Positions 13,401 through 25,116 of a stretch of DNA of 64,000 nt are shown piece by piece. The notes under the pieces were generated by a model. It was not told the DNA's origin and did no database searches. It saw only the letters and a program-made list of their open reading frames with translations. A program made the position numbers and the translations under genes. Position 1 is the stretch's first letter, and each line of letters begins with the position of its first letter. This DNA is from Steinernema hermaphroditum (Eukaryota; Nematoda; Chromadorea; Rhabditida; Steinernematidae), in assembly GCA_030435675.1 (NCBI GenBank), contig CM059621.1, forward strand, positions 12,028,001 through 12,092,000, given 5' to 3'.

Positions 13401-16400
13401 TCGATTCCTAAGAAACGGTGACGTATCGATCGTTGAGAACGGCAAATACAGTGAAAGAAACTGTGAGATGTTTGTTTAGTCTCTTCGCGATCTTTCTCTT
13501 AGAAAGTCGCAGTCGAGAACTTTAGGAAGTGCTTGGGAAATTATATATAGTTTGATAAGAAAACACAAACCTGACTCATCCAGGTGATAAGATAACAGCT
13601 GCCGATGGCGTCACTTGGAGGGGGTAACCACCGGGCGGATGGAGTGGAACGGAGGTGGTTCAGGAGTGCTCACGCTCCGTGCGCACCTTTAAAGCCCATA
13701 ATAGCGCTGTAACCTTAATCCGAAAAAATAAAGCGCCGTGGCGGTGCAATCGGCCGTCGGCAAACAGATTATTTCTGGTTCAGGCGAGTTTTGCTCCGGC
13801 CGGATGAGTCAGAAGGGCGCGTGAGTCAGGAAACGAGAGAGTGCGCGGCTCAGTCTTCGTGTTTACCCCTCTCTACAGCTGACCGGGACCTGTTCCCCTC
13901 TGCCACATCTGTCGACTCCCGCCACCCGCCATGGGGAAGGCGCCAAAAACGGCGACTTTCCGCAGTTATATAGATGACGAGGTCGAAAGCCCAGAATCCG
14001 ATGCCCTGGTGCCCTCTTTCCGGAGCTACCTCGACGGAAACGACGCCGACGACGAGTCGGACGTCGAGGTCGGAGGCTCGTTTAGGAGTTACCTGCACCG
14101 CGTCGAGGACGACGGCGCCGAGGCAAGTTGATGATTGACGGATTAGCGAGGCCTGCATTGTCCGTGTACGTGGTAGTTGCGCGGGATTTGCACCAATTAG
14201 CAGAGATAGGGACGGGAACTGGATTTGGAATTCGCGAAGGGCTTTTGATGGATTAATTGTTTTAGTTTTGTTTTCGACATGGATAGGGTGATCGTGAAGA
14301 AAATTCTGGAGGACTCGTCGCTGAAGGTGCCACTTCTTCCTTAAGTGATTTGCATGGTGATCGGTGATTTTTTGGTTCTCTGATTTGAAGCTAGAACCGG
14401 TTATGTTTTTGACTTTTAATGAGGTGTTGACTATAAGTTTCTATCACGCTTGACTATGTGACTCTGTACAGGCTGATGTTCGCTGATTTCTTCATCGGCT
14501 ATGAACTCTTATTTGACCTTGTAAGTCCATCAAAGTGTGCACTAAGGGTGGACTTGGACATTAACCAAGTGCGTCTCTTATAGTGCCTGGGTACTTATTT
14601 CTTCTGATCTTCTATGACACCTTCCAACCCTCTTACTCATGGAAATTCTGAATAAAGGTGCCGAAGACAAGACAATATATTTAAAATTTCACAAATTCCC
14701 TTGTGCATACAACTGTACCCCGCATTTCTAGATCTATCGTCCCATCGACCCGGACACACACCATCTGATGCAAAGCAAGGACACCGATCACCTCCAATGG
14801 GAAACGATAAAAGAAAAAGTGATCAAATCGGGTACCCTCGAACGCCTTGTTGTAAGTGGCCCACTTTCCTCTGCAGCTCCCCCCACTTCCTCATTGCAGG
14901 AGTGCCTTATTGGAAATGACGACAAAATGGACTCTCGGCATTTCCAAGTCTTCTTCACCACATACCGTGCCTATGCGTCTCCGGCTGACGTTCTGGACCT
15001 GCTCCTCAAACGTTATGAACAACTGGATGACGAAGACGTCGGTTCCAGATCGGCCATCACCATTCAAAAGTGAGTACTCCCCAAATATTTTCAGTACAAG
15101 CGCACTTTCAGTTCTATCCGGACGGTTGTTGTCTGCTGGATGGACACGTTCGAAAAAGATTTCCATGAAATCGACTCCGACGAATCGACGATTCTGAATC
15201 GGCTCATCGATTTTAGTCGAAGACACAATCTGGTCGACATCAAGAGTAGGGCTGAGAAGCTGAGGCACAGGTTCAGGAGAATAAACGAGCAAGGCGGACT
15301 AGCCGGTATCTAGCCCAGTTCCAATGCCCCCTTCACCTCAATCTTGCAGCTCAACTCCCCTCGATGTCCCAGTACACTTTCGCCCTGGGCTACAACTCAA
15401 ACGACTACCTATACTCCCAAGAACGCGCAAAGATGTTTGACGTCGGCCGAGAGAACTGCGTGCAGATCGCCGAGCAGCTCACCTTCTGGGATGCGGCGCT
15501 CTTCAAGGAGCTCCTCCCCTACCAGTGCCAAGGGTCCATCTGGTCCCGAAGGCACAAGAGCCACCCTGATACCGTATACACCGTTCGCGCCACAATCGAC
15601 CAGTTCAACGCCGTTTCTCAGCGGGTGATGACGAGCATCGTTTTGCCCGAGTGCCGATCGGATTTCCGCGCCAAAATAATTGCCAAGTGGATTGATATAG
15701 CCAGGGTAGGTTTCACTGTAAACTGCGATAACCCTGACAGAATGGTAAAATAAGGTTGCGCCCATTTGTACAGAGTCGATAGTCAAGAATCGAGAGGCCA
15801 AAAACCCCCGAGAGTCTGAGAGTCGAGACTGTACACAGCTCTGATGATAACCATAGATGAATTTTGACAGAAAGTCATGATCTAGAATTTCCACGAACTC
15901 TCCTTTTGCATAAAACATTGCATTAAACAAAAGACTTTTTGAACCTCAAAAGAAATGAGATGACGTGAGTGAAAATACATCTTTGGTATTTGGAAGAAAT
16001 GATCCTAACGACCCCGAAACGAGTTGGTCCGGACTCGGTGGCATTTCGAACTCGATTGGGATCGCTGTTTAGGAGGCCAATTTTCATGAACCTGTAGTTT
16101 TTAAAGTAATAAAAACGGCTTATTTACACTCACTTTGCTCACCGTACGATCAACGAAATCATCCCCATTCTTTTCAGGAACTACGTGCATTAAAGAACTT
16201 CTCTTCACTTAAAGCCGTGCTTTCAAGCCTCCAATCGGAACCCGTGTACCGTCTTCGCTCAGCCTGGGCGCTCGTCTCTCGCCAGTCGATGGCGCAATTC
16301 CGGGAACTCTCGGCGATCTTCGACGTCGACGAGAACGGCGATGACCACAAGGCGCGATGCATTCTCGATGCCGAGGGCACCGCCAAGAGTTCCCCCCTCA

Positions 16401-19400
16401 AGCGACCTCAGCTCATCCAGAACTGCCGACGAACGAAGAGTGACGTAAATCTGGCGGAGTCGCAGGGAACGGTGCCCTACTTGGGAACCTTCCTCACCGA
16501 CCTCACCATGATAGACCAGGCCTACTCGGACTACGTGGAAGACGGGCTAATCAACTTTGAAAAGAGGAGAAGAGAGTTCGAAGTGATGGCCAAGATCAGA
16601 TTGTTCCAGTCGGCGGCGAGGGCCTACAACGTGCCGATGGACAGAGGCTTCTGTGCATGGTTCTTCTACTTGCCCAGTTTGAAGGAGAACGACTGGTGAG
16701 TGATTCGAAGATAAAAAGGGAATAAAATGCAGAAGCATGCGTGTTGCAGTCGGAGCGCATGTGAAATGACAAAATTTTGACGGGGTCCCAGCACGATTTC
16801 GTGGCATGCTGGAACAACCGAAATTGTGTTTCCGGAGATCAGGCATTTTGAACCCAAGGTAGTTCAAAACGGCGCCTTCAAGTCCTTTCAGAAGCAAAAA
16901 ATTGCAGCTTTCCATAGTGCACCGTTTTGAGCAAACTTTCTTGTTTTAAAAATGCTCAATGGAGCTCTGGAAACACTCCCGACATGACGCAGTTGCCCGA
17001 AATTTAAATAATTATTGAAAAGTGATGAATCGCCGAAGTTAAAATTCGAGGCGCCACCGAACGGACAGCTTTCATCGTTCGGCTTTTGAAAATTTCTCTT
17101 GCATGTCGACTATGACTGTCAAAGGAAGATGTCTGTTTATGATTCGTTTTTTGCCTTCAAAATAATATTTAGTGCGTAGGAAATCTTTGTAAACCTATCT
17201 TAGTAAAGCACACAGCTCAAGTCTCCCTGACGGTTATGTTGAATACTGTAAATCTGTACCTGTTTCCGCACTCTTTGATAATCCTATGGTCGATCACTAT
17301 AATTTCTCAGAAATCTTCCCCATCATAGTGTTTGATGACACTTTGTGATGACACTTTCCCACTCTGCCCGACTGCATCCTCTGTTTTTCCGAACCAACGA
17401 CACATCAATTAAACCATCGACTTTCGTTTGCCCATTTAATTATAACCGTTTTGACCCCATAATTCGCTGACCCGAATTTCCGCCAAACGCGAAAATTTCG
17501 ATTTCTAATTCCGCTTCATTAAGCTTCGAACGTTCTCTACAAGTGGAACGACCGGCACATTCCAACTCCAACTCCGAGCAGAAGGCCTACCACAGAGCCC
17601 ACAAGAGCACCGGAGGTCAGCCCACGCTCAACCACAACAACAACGTCGTCAAGGGGAACACCCTGACGCGCTTCTTCTCCAACATGACCGTCGACGACGA
17701 CTGTCCCGTCCTCGCCCCCCAGAACTCCAACGACTCGGGCTTCCACTCCCACGGCGAAGACTCGTGGGCCTCGTCCTCGAACACCCCTAACGGCAAACTC
17801 CTCCAGTCGCCCAACATCACCCACCTGCAGCAGATGGCCCGCGGCGCCTTCACGGCACCCTCCACCCCCGCCAGTACCGTATCCTGGCGCGGCGGCTGCG
17901 AGTTCAACCCCTATACGGCCTACTCGCCCCACAAGCGCACCGCCAGCGGCGCTTCTTCTGGCGTTCCGGCGAGCGACTCACTCTCCAGAAGTTCCAGCAA
18001 CACGAACGACTTCGCCGTAAGTGCTTTCCGCCACAAAGATTCCACAAACGTTTCGAGTGCCGTTAATTGGCTCAAAGCGCTGTTCTTCGCCTTCTTTTTT
18101 CCCGATGACCCCCGATGACGACCGGTTTGGCCGTCGCCGCGGGACCGATGGAGGGTCCGTGCGTGCGCGACTCCGATTCGTCTCAATCGTCACGGCCGCC
18201 GACGGAAAAACGTCGGAGAAGCCGAGAAGGCGGCGGGGATCGGAGATCCGGTCGGCGCGGTGTCGTTCGGTGTTCCCCTGGGAGTTGTGGTACCGAAGCG
18301 AACGCTCATTTCGAAATCCGATTTTCTTCGCCTTCGCGCGTCCTTTTCCGCTAAGAGGTGTCCGGTTGTAGGTTGACTGTTAGCTGGGAAGTACGTGCTG
18401 TTCACCATTGGGTACTTACCAAGTCTCTCTCCTAAATTCTGATTACTTTAGCTGAGGCTGATGGTGATAGTAGGTCCACATGGCTTATGACTAGAGAGTG
18501 CCCTTTCCAAATTTTCTATGGTTTAATAGCTATTAGTTCTTCTGCTCTGTAAAGTAATCAAGAACATCGTATGCTTTTTAATTTCGATCGGTCTATTCGC
18601 TTCCCTAGAAATGAATTGAATGAGCGGTCGTTTTGAGCTAACCATCGTCGTCGGTTCAGCGATGTACCCGTCTCCCAGAAGTACTGAAATACCGTATGGT
18701 ATTCCAGGGTGTTTTAAACATTCAAGCGGAGACGTCTACTTAGTAGTGCTAATGGAAAAAGGTCTTTTCGTCATGGTTAAGGATTCTTTAGAGGCATTAC
18801 GAGATGCTTACCTACACCTGTTCTTCATAGGGCACCTGGATATCTATGTGTGAAATCGTGTGAAAATGAAGTGTCTTCATTTCAAAAAGTGGCTTAAATT
18901 TCTCCCAAATTTCTTTACATTGCAAAGTTTACATTACCCGAAGACCTATGCTCCTTTCTCCTAAAATTTCCACCAGCGCTTGAACGGTCATTCTACAGTC
19001 GGTTCCATCAAGGTCCCACAATGACCTCCACTCTGTTTACTTTCTCCTCCTTCGCGACGCTCGTCGGAAATTAAACAAATCGTTTCGCCGTCTTATCCAA
19101 TTTTTTTACCGCGTCCGATGACCTTCTCGCCCCTTTTCAGCAGAATTCGCGCAGCGGAACACCAAACATGACGGAGGTGTTGAGTCCGATGGGAAGGATG
19201 AACGGCCATCAATCCAATGGAAGTCATGTAAGAAGGACTGTCTCTCTCACTGACGCCGATCTCGTCCTTTCAGGTCTCCAACTGCTCCAACGGCTCCACT
19301 TCCTCGCAGTCCTCCTGTGGCTCTTCGGGGATCTCCCCGAGCGCGCCGGCCAACTTCTACTTGGCTCGAGTAGGGCTGGACGACGAACTCCAAACGGACG

Positions 19401-19804
19401 CGTCTACCGGAGCCAACTACAAGTGCATAAAAGTGGAGAACGGCGATCGGATGTCGGCGCTCATCGAAAGAGTCCTCGAGAAGCACCTCATCGACGACGC
19501 CGACCACCGTTCCTACTGTCTCGTGCAGCTTTTGCCAGATGGATGTAAGTTCACTTTTTGAAGAGAACGCAAACAAAAGAAGTTCTTAGGCGAATTCCAA
19601 CTCCCCGACCAGTGCAATCCGTTCTACGCGGTGGCGCCCGACCCATCCTCTCCAATGCTCAACTTCATCCTCCGCAAACGGAGACCCCTCGGCTTGGCGG
19701 ATCTTCCCCCGAAAGCGCCCACACACGTCGTCGCTCCCTCGGCCAAGAAGCTGAACCGGATGAAACGCAGCAATCTGCTCAGGTGGAGCAGCGGGTACCT
19801 CTAA
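10478..19804 (+). CDS. rgl-1: Ral guanine-nucleotide exchange factor, RGL/RalGDS-like
   Basis: Predicted exons: 10478-10585, 14732-14851, 14900-15069, 15112-15305, 15350-15705, 16178-16695, 17524-18016, 19141-19227, 19274-19544 and 19590-19804; about 843 aa, with all phases closing. The N-terminal half carries a RasGEF_N (REM) region ([18 protein letters not shown]), then a CDC25/RasGEF catalytic domain ([40 protein letters not shown]). A Ser/Asn-rich linker of about 190 residues follows, and a C-terminal Ras-association domain (about 19.33-19.8 kb) ends in RWSSGYL. Known role of the family: it binds active Ras through the RA domain and loads GTP on RalA/B at membranes. The first exon ([10 protein letters not shown]...) has a clean GTGAGT donor. 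A second first exon at 13931 joins in the same phase. Introns are long for this genome. The family call is firm; the 5' end may have further alternatives. Confidence 0.9.
10746..10840 (+). repeat. Strong inverted repeat / hairpin in intron 1 of the RalGEF
   Basis: The left arm TCCCCTACTGCTTTCAACCG (from 10762) pairs with the right arm GACCGTTGAAAGCAGTAGGG (from 10812). About 21 of 22 positions pair, with a loop of about 30 nt. The stem extends outward through CCGGAGATC and GATCCGG with a bulge. The size and near-perfect arms resemble a microRNA precursor, but a small foldback element is equally possible. Confidence 0.6.
11250..11623. mobile_element. Foldback hAT-type MITE with 8-bp target duplication
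   Basis: A 374-bp element begins TAGAGTTGTCATCGGG and ends CCCGATGACAACTCTA. It is flanked by a perfect 8-bp direct repeat CTCCCTAC (11242-11249 and 11624-11631). The inverted arms reach inward for about 140 bp, including ATCCGCATTTTTTGCA on one side and its complement on the other, and leave a short centre rich in TTCGGG repeats. The 8-bp duplication and the TAGAG terminus fit the hAT superfamily. It has no coding capacity and sits in intron 1 of the RalGEF gene. Confidence 0.8.
12625..12735 (-). repeat. Interspersed repeat fragment, copy 1
   Basis: Read on the minus strand, this carries GTTCCAGGCCTTTT, then GAGCCGGGGCGATCATTG, then CGACGGCCAAGAAC. The same blocks occur in the same order at 51025-51090 on the plus strand, and related sequence occurs at 51265-51350 and 54560-54665. 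It is non-coding and lies in an intron of the RalGEF gene. Confidence 0.6.
13931..14122 (+). CDS. rgl-1: Alternative first exon of the RalGEF gene, with FRSY repeats
   Basis: ATG at 13931 opens a 64-codon frame that ends in phase 0 at a GCAAGT donor (a GC-AG type intron). It would therefore join exon 2 at 14732 in frame, giving an isoform of about 871 aa. The peptide is very acidic and contains three copies of one short motif: [17 protein letters not shown] and SFRSYLH, spaced about 25 residues apart. Reading past the donor gives a stop within four codons, which supports splicing. It lies in a GC-rich island, consistent with its own promoter. The function of the motif is unknown to me; it could be a short linear docking site. 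Alternatively it could be a separate small gene, but the conserved phase argues against that. Confidence 0.65.
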
Positions 19805-20281
19805 GTCTCTTACTCTGTAATAAGCTCTTTCCTCTCCTTTTGCTCACCTGGTGCGATCGTAGTTCCTATAAAGTGGCTTTACCCTCTCCCCTCCTCTTCC
19901 TTTCCTTCTCCGACGCGCATAATCCACCTTCTTCCGCCCTACTTAATTTATATCGTTGCCTACACTCCGTCCCGCCCACCAATCAGTCAACTCTCCTGAT
20001 GAATGTGTAAATAAGGATAGAAATCTATCGTATTCTCCGTGTATTTGGATGACAAGAGAAGAACAAAGTACGCAATATTGTTGAAGTGTTTTAAAATAAA
20101 TTAAATTTCTATGTTTCAATAGCCTCTCAATGTCCATCCTACAGTAATCAGATTTTATTCCTTCTACTCATGAGATCGTTAGTAACACGTCGTTGAATCT
20201 TCCAACCGGGACCAGATCTTCACTCTCTCCGCCAGCGGATATCTGGATCAGCTTCAATAGAACTGAATAAAGTGACTTTTC

Positions 20282-21200
20282 CTACCTCTCGGCAGGCCTG
20301 AAATGGCCGAACAGCTTTCGATACTTCTTGTAAGGCCCTTTGGCGACAGAGTCCAGCTCCTGTTCGCTATTGATGGAGACGTAATGTCTTCCGATGTCCA
20401 CGAAAATCGCGTTCGCCGCCCGCAGCAAACCATGCGTCACGTACCAGTCGTCCATCTGCAGTACGTTCTCTTGATGTCTCCCTTATTTCAGTGTGCAACT
20501 CACCCACAAATATTGCACTTTCCTTAAGTTCCCATCCATATATCTCAGCAGATCTCCAGAAAACACATAAGCCATTCCTTGACAGTACAGTCCGAGATTG
20601 TCGATCGGATACTCTTCTCGCGACAAGTACCACTTCGATCTCGGGTTCCGAACGACTACTCCATCGGCAAAGGTCCGACAAAGAACGAGTCTCTTCTGGA
20701 GTTGATAGTGATCAAGAAGGATTTGGAGACCCTGCATGTCCATCATGACGTCGTCGTCCATCTTAAGGATGTACTTCATATTACCGCAGTTCTGCTTTAG
20801 GTACGGTATCCACGCTCGCGCCTGTAGTTGTGTGTCGGTTTTAAACCATCGACTAATCTACCTTATGAGTGATGTTGTGGTAGTTCTCCTCGACGTCGAT
20901 TTGCAGGATGTCGCCAAAAGAGGCCGCTTCTTGTCGCACAAGTTCGTTGGATTCGGCGACTCTGCTTCTGCCGAGGACAAAAATGGGCTTTGCATTGTAG
21001 TGCTTTTGATTTATTTTGTTGAAATATTCTCTCCGCATAAAATTTCGTCTGTCGGTGTTGGTGACTGCCGAGTGGACGATCACCACAAGGTTCAAGGGTT
21101 CACCATCGCACGTGAAACGAGGCAGTTGAAGGAGGGTGAAGTTGATCCAGTTGAGTGGCTGCGCCATTACGGGAACGTTTAGTTGCTCCAACGAATGTAT
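20282..21200 (-). CDS. Glycosyltransferase family 31 (beta-1,3-galactosyltransferase-like), 5' incomplete
   Basis: Exons on the minus strand: 20862-21200, 20504-20820 and 20282-20455 (stop TAG at 20282-20284). Motifs typical of GT31: LVVIVHSAVTNTDRR, then ILKMDDDVMM (the DxD-type metal/UDP-sugar site), YCQGMAYVFSGD, and MDDWYVTHGL in place of the usual EDV-G motif. This class uses UDP-sugars to extend glycans in the Golgi lumen. The first exon listed begins at an acceptor (CATTGCAG), has no ATG of its own before MAQPLN at 21167, and shows no membrane anchor. The true N-terminus must therefore lie upstream; a short candidate exon (MQNRSTYRS..., about 21233-21280) would need an intron of only about 32 nt. 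A mobile element sits 190 bp upstream. The gene is either incompletely read or 5'-damaged. Confidence 0.75.
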
Positions 21201-21386
21201 CTGCAATGCTTTGATTGAATTGAGCAAGCTACGGTAAGTTTAAAGTGAAAAATGCTTCGATAAGTGCTCCGGTTCTGCATTGAAAGCGACTTTTCCTTTT
21301 CCGCCTTTAGGTACCAAAAAATACGGTGCTTGTTTGGAACGCTGTGCAGAGAGAGAATGGCGCCCTTATGACATGGAGCACAGTTA

Positions 21387-22301
21387 TTGGGTTGGTGCAT
21401 TGAAAATGTCAGATCATTTTGTGATTATTTACAGAAAAAAACACAAAGATCTCAGACAAAGTATTCATCGTTCTTATGTACAACTTCAGTCCACTTTATA
21501 GGCAACATCCGGATTCCTCGTTTGTAGAATACGCTGGGTTAAAAATTGAAAAACCTTTTTGTTCCGATTTTCGACCTCTTAACCTTATTTTGGACAGTTT
21601 CTTTTGATATCGTCACTTATGGATGAGCACAGGTGAGAGTAAGATAGAGCTAAGACAGTGCTATATAGACAACAAAAAAGAAATCTCTGAGTTTAAAGTA
21701 GAGAGCTTTTGTGGAGGTCGACTTGGAAATACACGGCCTCGGGCAGTCGGACGTTTTGTCGATCCAAGGGTCATTTTTCCACATTTGGCCTCTATTTCTG
21801 TGAAGTAAAAATGAACTCGTGGAGTCACTATGTAGGCATAGTAGCTACGAGCGACAGCTACCTGATGCATATCCCCATTGTCTGTTATAGTACTTAACCA
21901 ATTGGAAACGTTAGAGTTAACGGAACATGGTGATCCGAAAAGGCCGTCTTTTTGAGATTAGCTCATGTTGTGATATATGACAAACACAACGATAGGTGCA
22001 TTCGGAAGGTAAGACATAACGGTGTACGTGATTGGCAGCAATCAACGTCCATCACACAATTAAAACCATAGGAATCCCGTACATCACTTCGTATTTCGCA
22101 ATTGTGAGGTACCAGATTAAGGACCGTCATACTGGGATACTTCTCCATGATCAGGAAGAATGCAATGGACAAGGGGAAAATCATAATGTAGGGTTATAGT
22201 TCACTGTACTCCACAATGCGCCCATCAGTTGTTCCCTGTGAGTAAATACTGCGAAATTATGCCATGTTTATGTCACTGACATTTTCAATGCACCAACCCA
22301 A
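21387..22301. mobile_element. Mariner-type terminal-inverted-repeat element, 915 bp
   Basis: It starts TTGGGTTGGTGCATTGAAAA after a TA (21385-21386) and ends with the exact complement before a TA (22302-22303), a perfect inverted repeat of about 24 bp. The TA duplication and the TTGGGTTGG terminus fit the Tc1/mariner superfamily. I see no transposase frame inside. An older related MITE (about 21531-21905) makes up the left half, so this may be nested or composite. Confidence 0.75.
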
Positions 22302-22303
22302 TA

Positions 22304-22899
22304 GTAATGTTGTACGGGCACAGCCGTACGAATGTGGGAAACCGGGGGAGAAACGACGAGAGGGTTGTCCGACGAGACTCCGGTGACAATTCCTGTGCGT
22401 GGGACGCGGGGCACGACTTAGGAAAAACACTTTATAACCGTCCACAAGGGAACGATACCCGGTTAATACAACAAGAACCACCCAACTCTGAACAACAAGC
22501 AATAACGAAAATAGGAACGCTGCGCGGATGGCACTCGCTCGCACGGTCGGGGCTACGGTACAGGGGCTTCGCGGTCCAGGGCATCTTCTCAACAGTAATA
22601 ATGATTTTCTGTCATACACTCTATAGGGATTTGGCGTGGCGGGATTAGCGGGATTTCCATATGCGTTGCCGGGATCTAACACACTCACAGAATGGTGCAA
22701 AACGTGGTCTGGCTGTTAATAACACGATAAGAAATAATCAGCGTTAAGAGCTCATCACTTAATTAATGACCACAGAAATCATGGTTCCAACTTTAAACTA
22801 TTCGCGGTCCGGAACGCTTGCCGTGTCACACATGACAAATTGCGAGAGCCTCTCTTCAGCGACTGTTTCCACCAAAAAACAAACGTTTTATTCAAGGTA
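22304..22899. other. Intergenic stretch, no gene seen
   Basis: I see only an open frame without codon bias (about 22307-22645) and a short perfect hairpin (GTACGG/CCGTAC, about 22310-22327). Confidence 0.5.
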
Positions 22900-24045
22900 T
22901 ACAGGGTGCGAGGTAAATACTGTGACACGATTTTTGCGGGCGAATTTTTAAGCAGTTTTGAGCAATTTTCGATCTTTTTTAATTGTTTTATTCGTGACTG
23001 CTACGCTATTTTCACCTACAATCACTGTCTCCACTGCTTATTCCTTGCTGTATTCCAGCAAAAAATGGTGTCAGAAGAAGACCGTTTCGCCATCATCTCC
23101 CTCCAAAAGCGGGAAACGCCGAACCCTGAGACTTCGAAGGCCAACTGCCTCGTGAACAAGTACAGCGAGTCGTCGAACGTTTCGAAGATACTGGAGGGAT
23201 CAAAGACCGTGAGCGAAGTGGACGACGGCGCACCGCCAGAACACCAGCGCTGAGAAAGAAAGTGAAACAGGATATTCAGCAGAATCCACAGAAAAGCTTC
23301 AGGAAATTGGCCAGAGAACGTGTTATCGGCTACGGTCAGAGAGACCAGCTGGTCAGAGAAGATCTGGGCGTCCATATGTACAAGCTCACCAAAGGACAAG
23401 CACTGATAGAAAAAGCAGAAGGCGTAAAGACTTAAAAAGTACAGTAAGATGAGGTGTTTGGCACGCGGCGGGATCCTAATGCGAATCTTGTTTACCTATG
23501 AGAAGATTTTTACCGTCTAACCCACCTGAAACTCATAAAATCGCCACGAACTGTTGCAGAAAGGCTCCTTGCGCACTGTGAGAGTGAAAAAAACCGACAT
23601 CCCTAAAAAGTGCGATGGTTAGGGGAGGAATTTCGGAGCTACGCAAAACCAGGCTCATTTTCACCTTAAAAGATACAGAGGTCAAAGCAGAAACTTTCCG
23701 AGAGCTGATTTTTGTTGACATCGTGATTCTTTACACATTGGCGAATTCAACAAACTTTGAATCGAGTCTCCAGCAAGACTGGACCCGTGCCCACGGCGCG
23801 AAGAAAAATTTAGACTGCTGCGAGACCACTCACCGCGGCCTTCTGAAGCAAGAGTGCGAAGGATGGTTGGCCCTCAAACTCGCCCGATCTGAACTCCGAA
23901 ACTTATTTCGCAATTTGTGGTAACATGGAGAAGAACGCCTGCTCTTTCAAGCGCAAGTCACTGGACTCGCAGAAGAGAGCTTTGCAGAAATCACGGGGCG
24001 AAATTACCCCAAAAATGGTCGCGGGAATTTTGAAGAATTTCCAAA
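22900..24045 (+). pseudogene. Decayed Tc1/mariner-family transposase
   Basis: A TA at 22900-22901 is followed by a terminus beginning CAGGGTGCGAGG. The coding part starts at 23065 (MVSEEDRFAIISL) and, after a frameshift near 23155, continues as a helix-turn-helix region (VVERFEDTGGIKDRERSGRR; NPQKSFRKLARE). A stop and another shift follow, then the DDE domain. In the usual SDEKIF motif the first catalytic Asp reads Tyr (TYEKIFTV, about 23490). The second catalytic region is kept (QQDWTRAHGAKK, about 23775), as is the third (WPSNSPDLN, about 23865). The C-terminal part MEKNACSFKRKSLDS...EITPKMVAG reaches about 24045. Several frameshifts and stops make it inactive. The right terminus is absent: the frame runs directly into the GTPase-like sequence. 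Confidence 0.85.
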
Positions 24046-25024
24046 GCGGATTCGAATTCGGATCATCGATATACCCGGCATTCCCGACACCCGAGGGGTC
24101 TTTCAAGACTGCCTGAACTTCGAACTCGTCAAGCAGGCTTTCACCCACTACGACTACATCAATGCCGTGTGTTTTGTTCTGCCTCTCAACGCGGCTCGAT
24201 TGGAGAATTCGTTGAAGTACTGTATCAGCGAAGTCTTTGCCAACATCGACAGTCGTCTCGCGAAGAACATCCTCTTCTGCTTCACGAAATGCCGTGAAAC
24301 GATGTAAAAGATAGGGGCTACAGTACCCACAATCAAGACGCACCTTCAATCGATCGAGAATCTCTACAAATTCAATGTCGACGAATTGATGTTCAGAGAA
24401 ACTCGGTTTCTCTTCGACAACGAGTCTATATCGTATCTATGTGCCAAGATTGGCCACGTCGACATCGAAGAAACTCGGAAACACTATGAGGAGAGCTACA
24501 GGAGCTCGCAGTAAAGCGCGATTCGACTTCTCGAGAGGGTTGCGCAGATGGAACCTGTGGTGTTACAGAAAGACTCGACTGCCAAGGAGCAACATGAGGC
24601 GAAGACCTTGCTCGGCTTGAGCTTCAAGCTCTTCGCTTCGACTTCCGATATAGGCGGAAGAAACGAAATAGTTTTGATAGCCGCTCCGTTAAAAAGCCTT
24701 CTGAAGGACAAAGCCGACTTCTTCAAAGTATATCTGGTACAGCAACATTCGGACACCGCGGCACTGACGGCGGTCCTCAACGAATCCTGCGGACGCCTCG
24801 AGAACATCGCAACGCAGTTATCAGATTACGAGAAGTTTCACGAGTTAATTGACCGTTACGGCGCAAATGCTTCAACTCCAGTTGATCTTGTCTCCGTTAA
24901 GACAAAACTTTTTTCCCTTCGGAAAATACCAGAACTTTCAAAATGTTTTGACGAATACGAAATCCAACTGGATGCAGAGGTCTTCAGTTTCAAGGAGATT
25001 GACTTCCAAGAATTCTTAGTTTAA
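24046..25024 (+). pseudogene. P-loop GTPase-like gene, 5'-truncated and interrupted by two stops
   Basis: One frame runs from about 24046 to TAA at 25022-25024, broken by two in-frame TAA codons (about 24305 and 24512). It opens with IRIIDIPGIPDTRG, a good match to a G3 (DxPG) motif. A sequence resembling AIG1/septin-type nematode G proteins follows (NAVCFVLPLNAARLENSLKY; KNILFCFTKCRE; ETRFLFDNESISYL), then a helical C-terminal region. The P-loop (GxxxxGKS) and everything before it are missing, and in their place lies the C-terminus of a transposase. Third-position bias is retained on both sides of the stops, so the decay looks recent. Programmed readthrough is possible but less likely given the missing 5' half. 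Confidence 0.7.
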
Positions 25025-25116
25025 ATGGTAGGTTCACAAGAATAAAAAATGGTCTGATTTCGTCATTTAGGAGAAAGAATGATAATGTATACATCTTCAA
25101 CTATAACGGCATAAGT

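Noticed and set aside
18115..18354. Coding extension of the RalGEF linker exon past 18016
   Set aside because: A clean GTAAGT donor ends the exon at 18016 and the next exon continues in phase; the GC-rich continuation changes frame and reads as Arg-rich noise.
20210..20281. Extra C-terminal exon of the glycosyltransferase
   Set aside because: A TTATTCAG acceptor and open frame exist, but the intron would be only 23 nt; the TAG at 20282-20284 is a simpler end.
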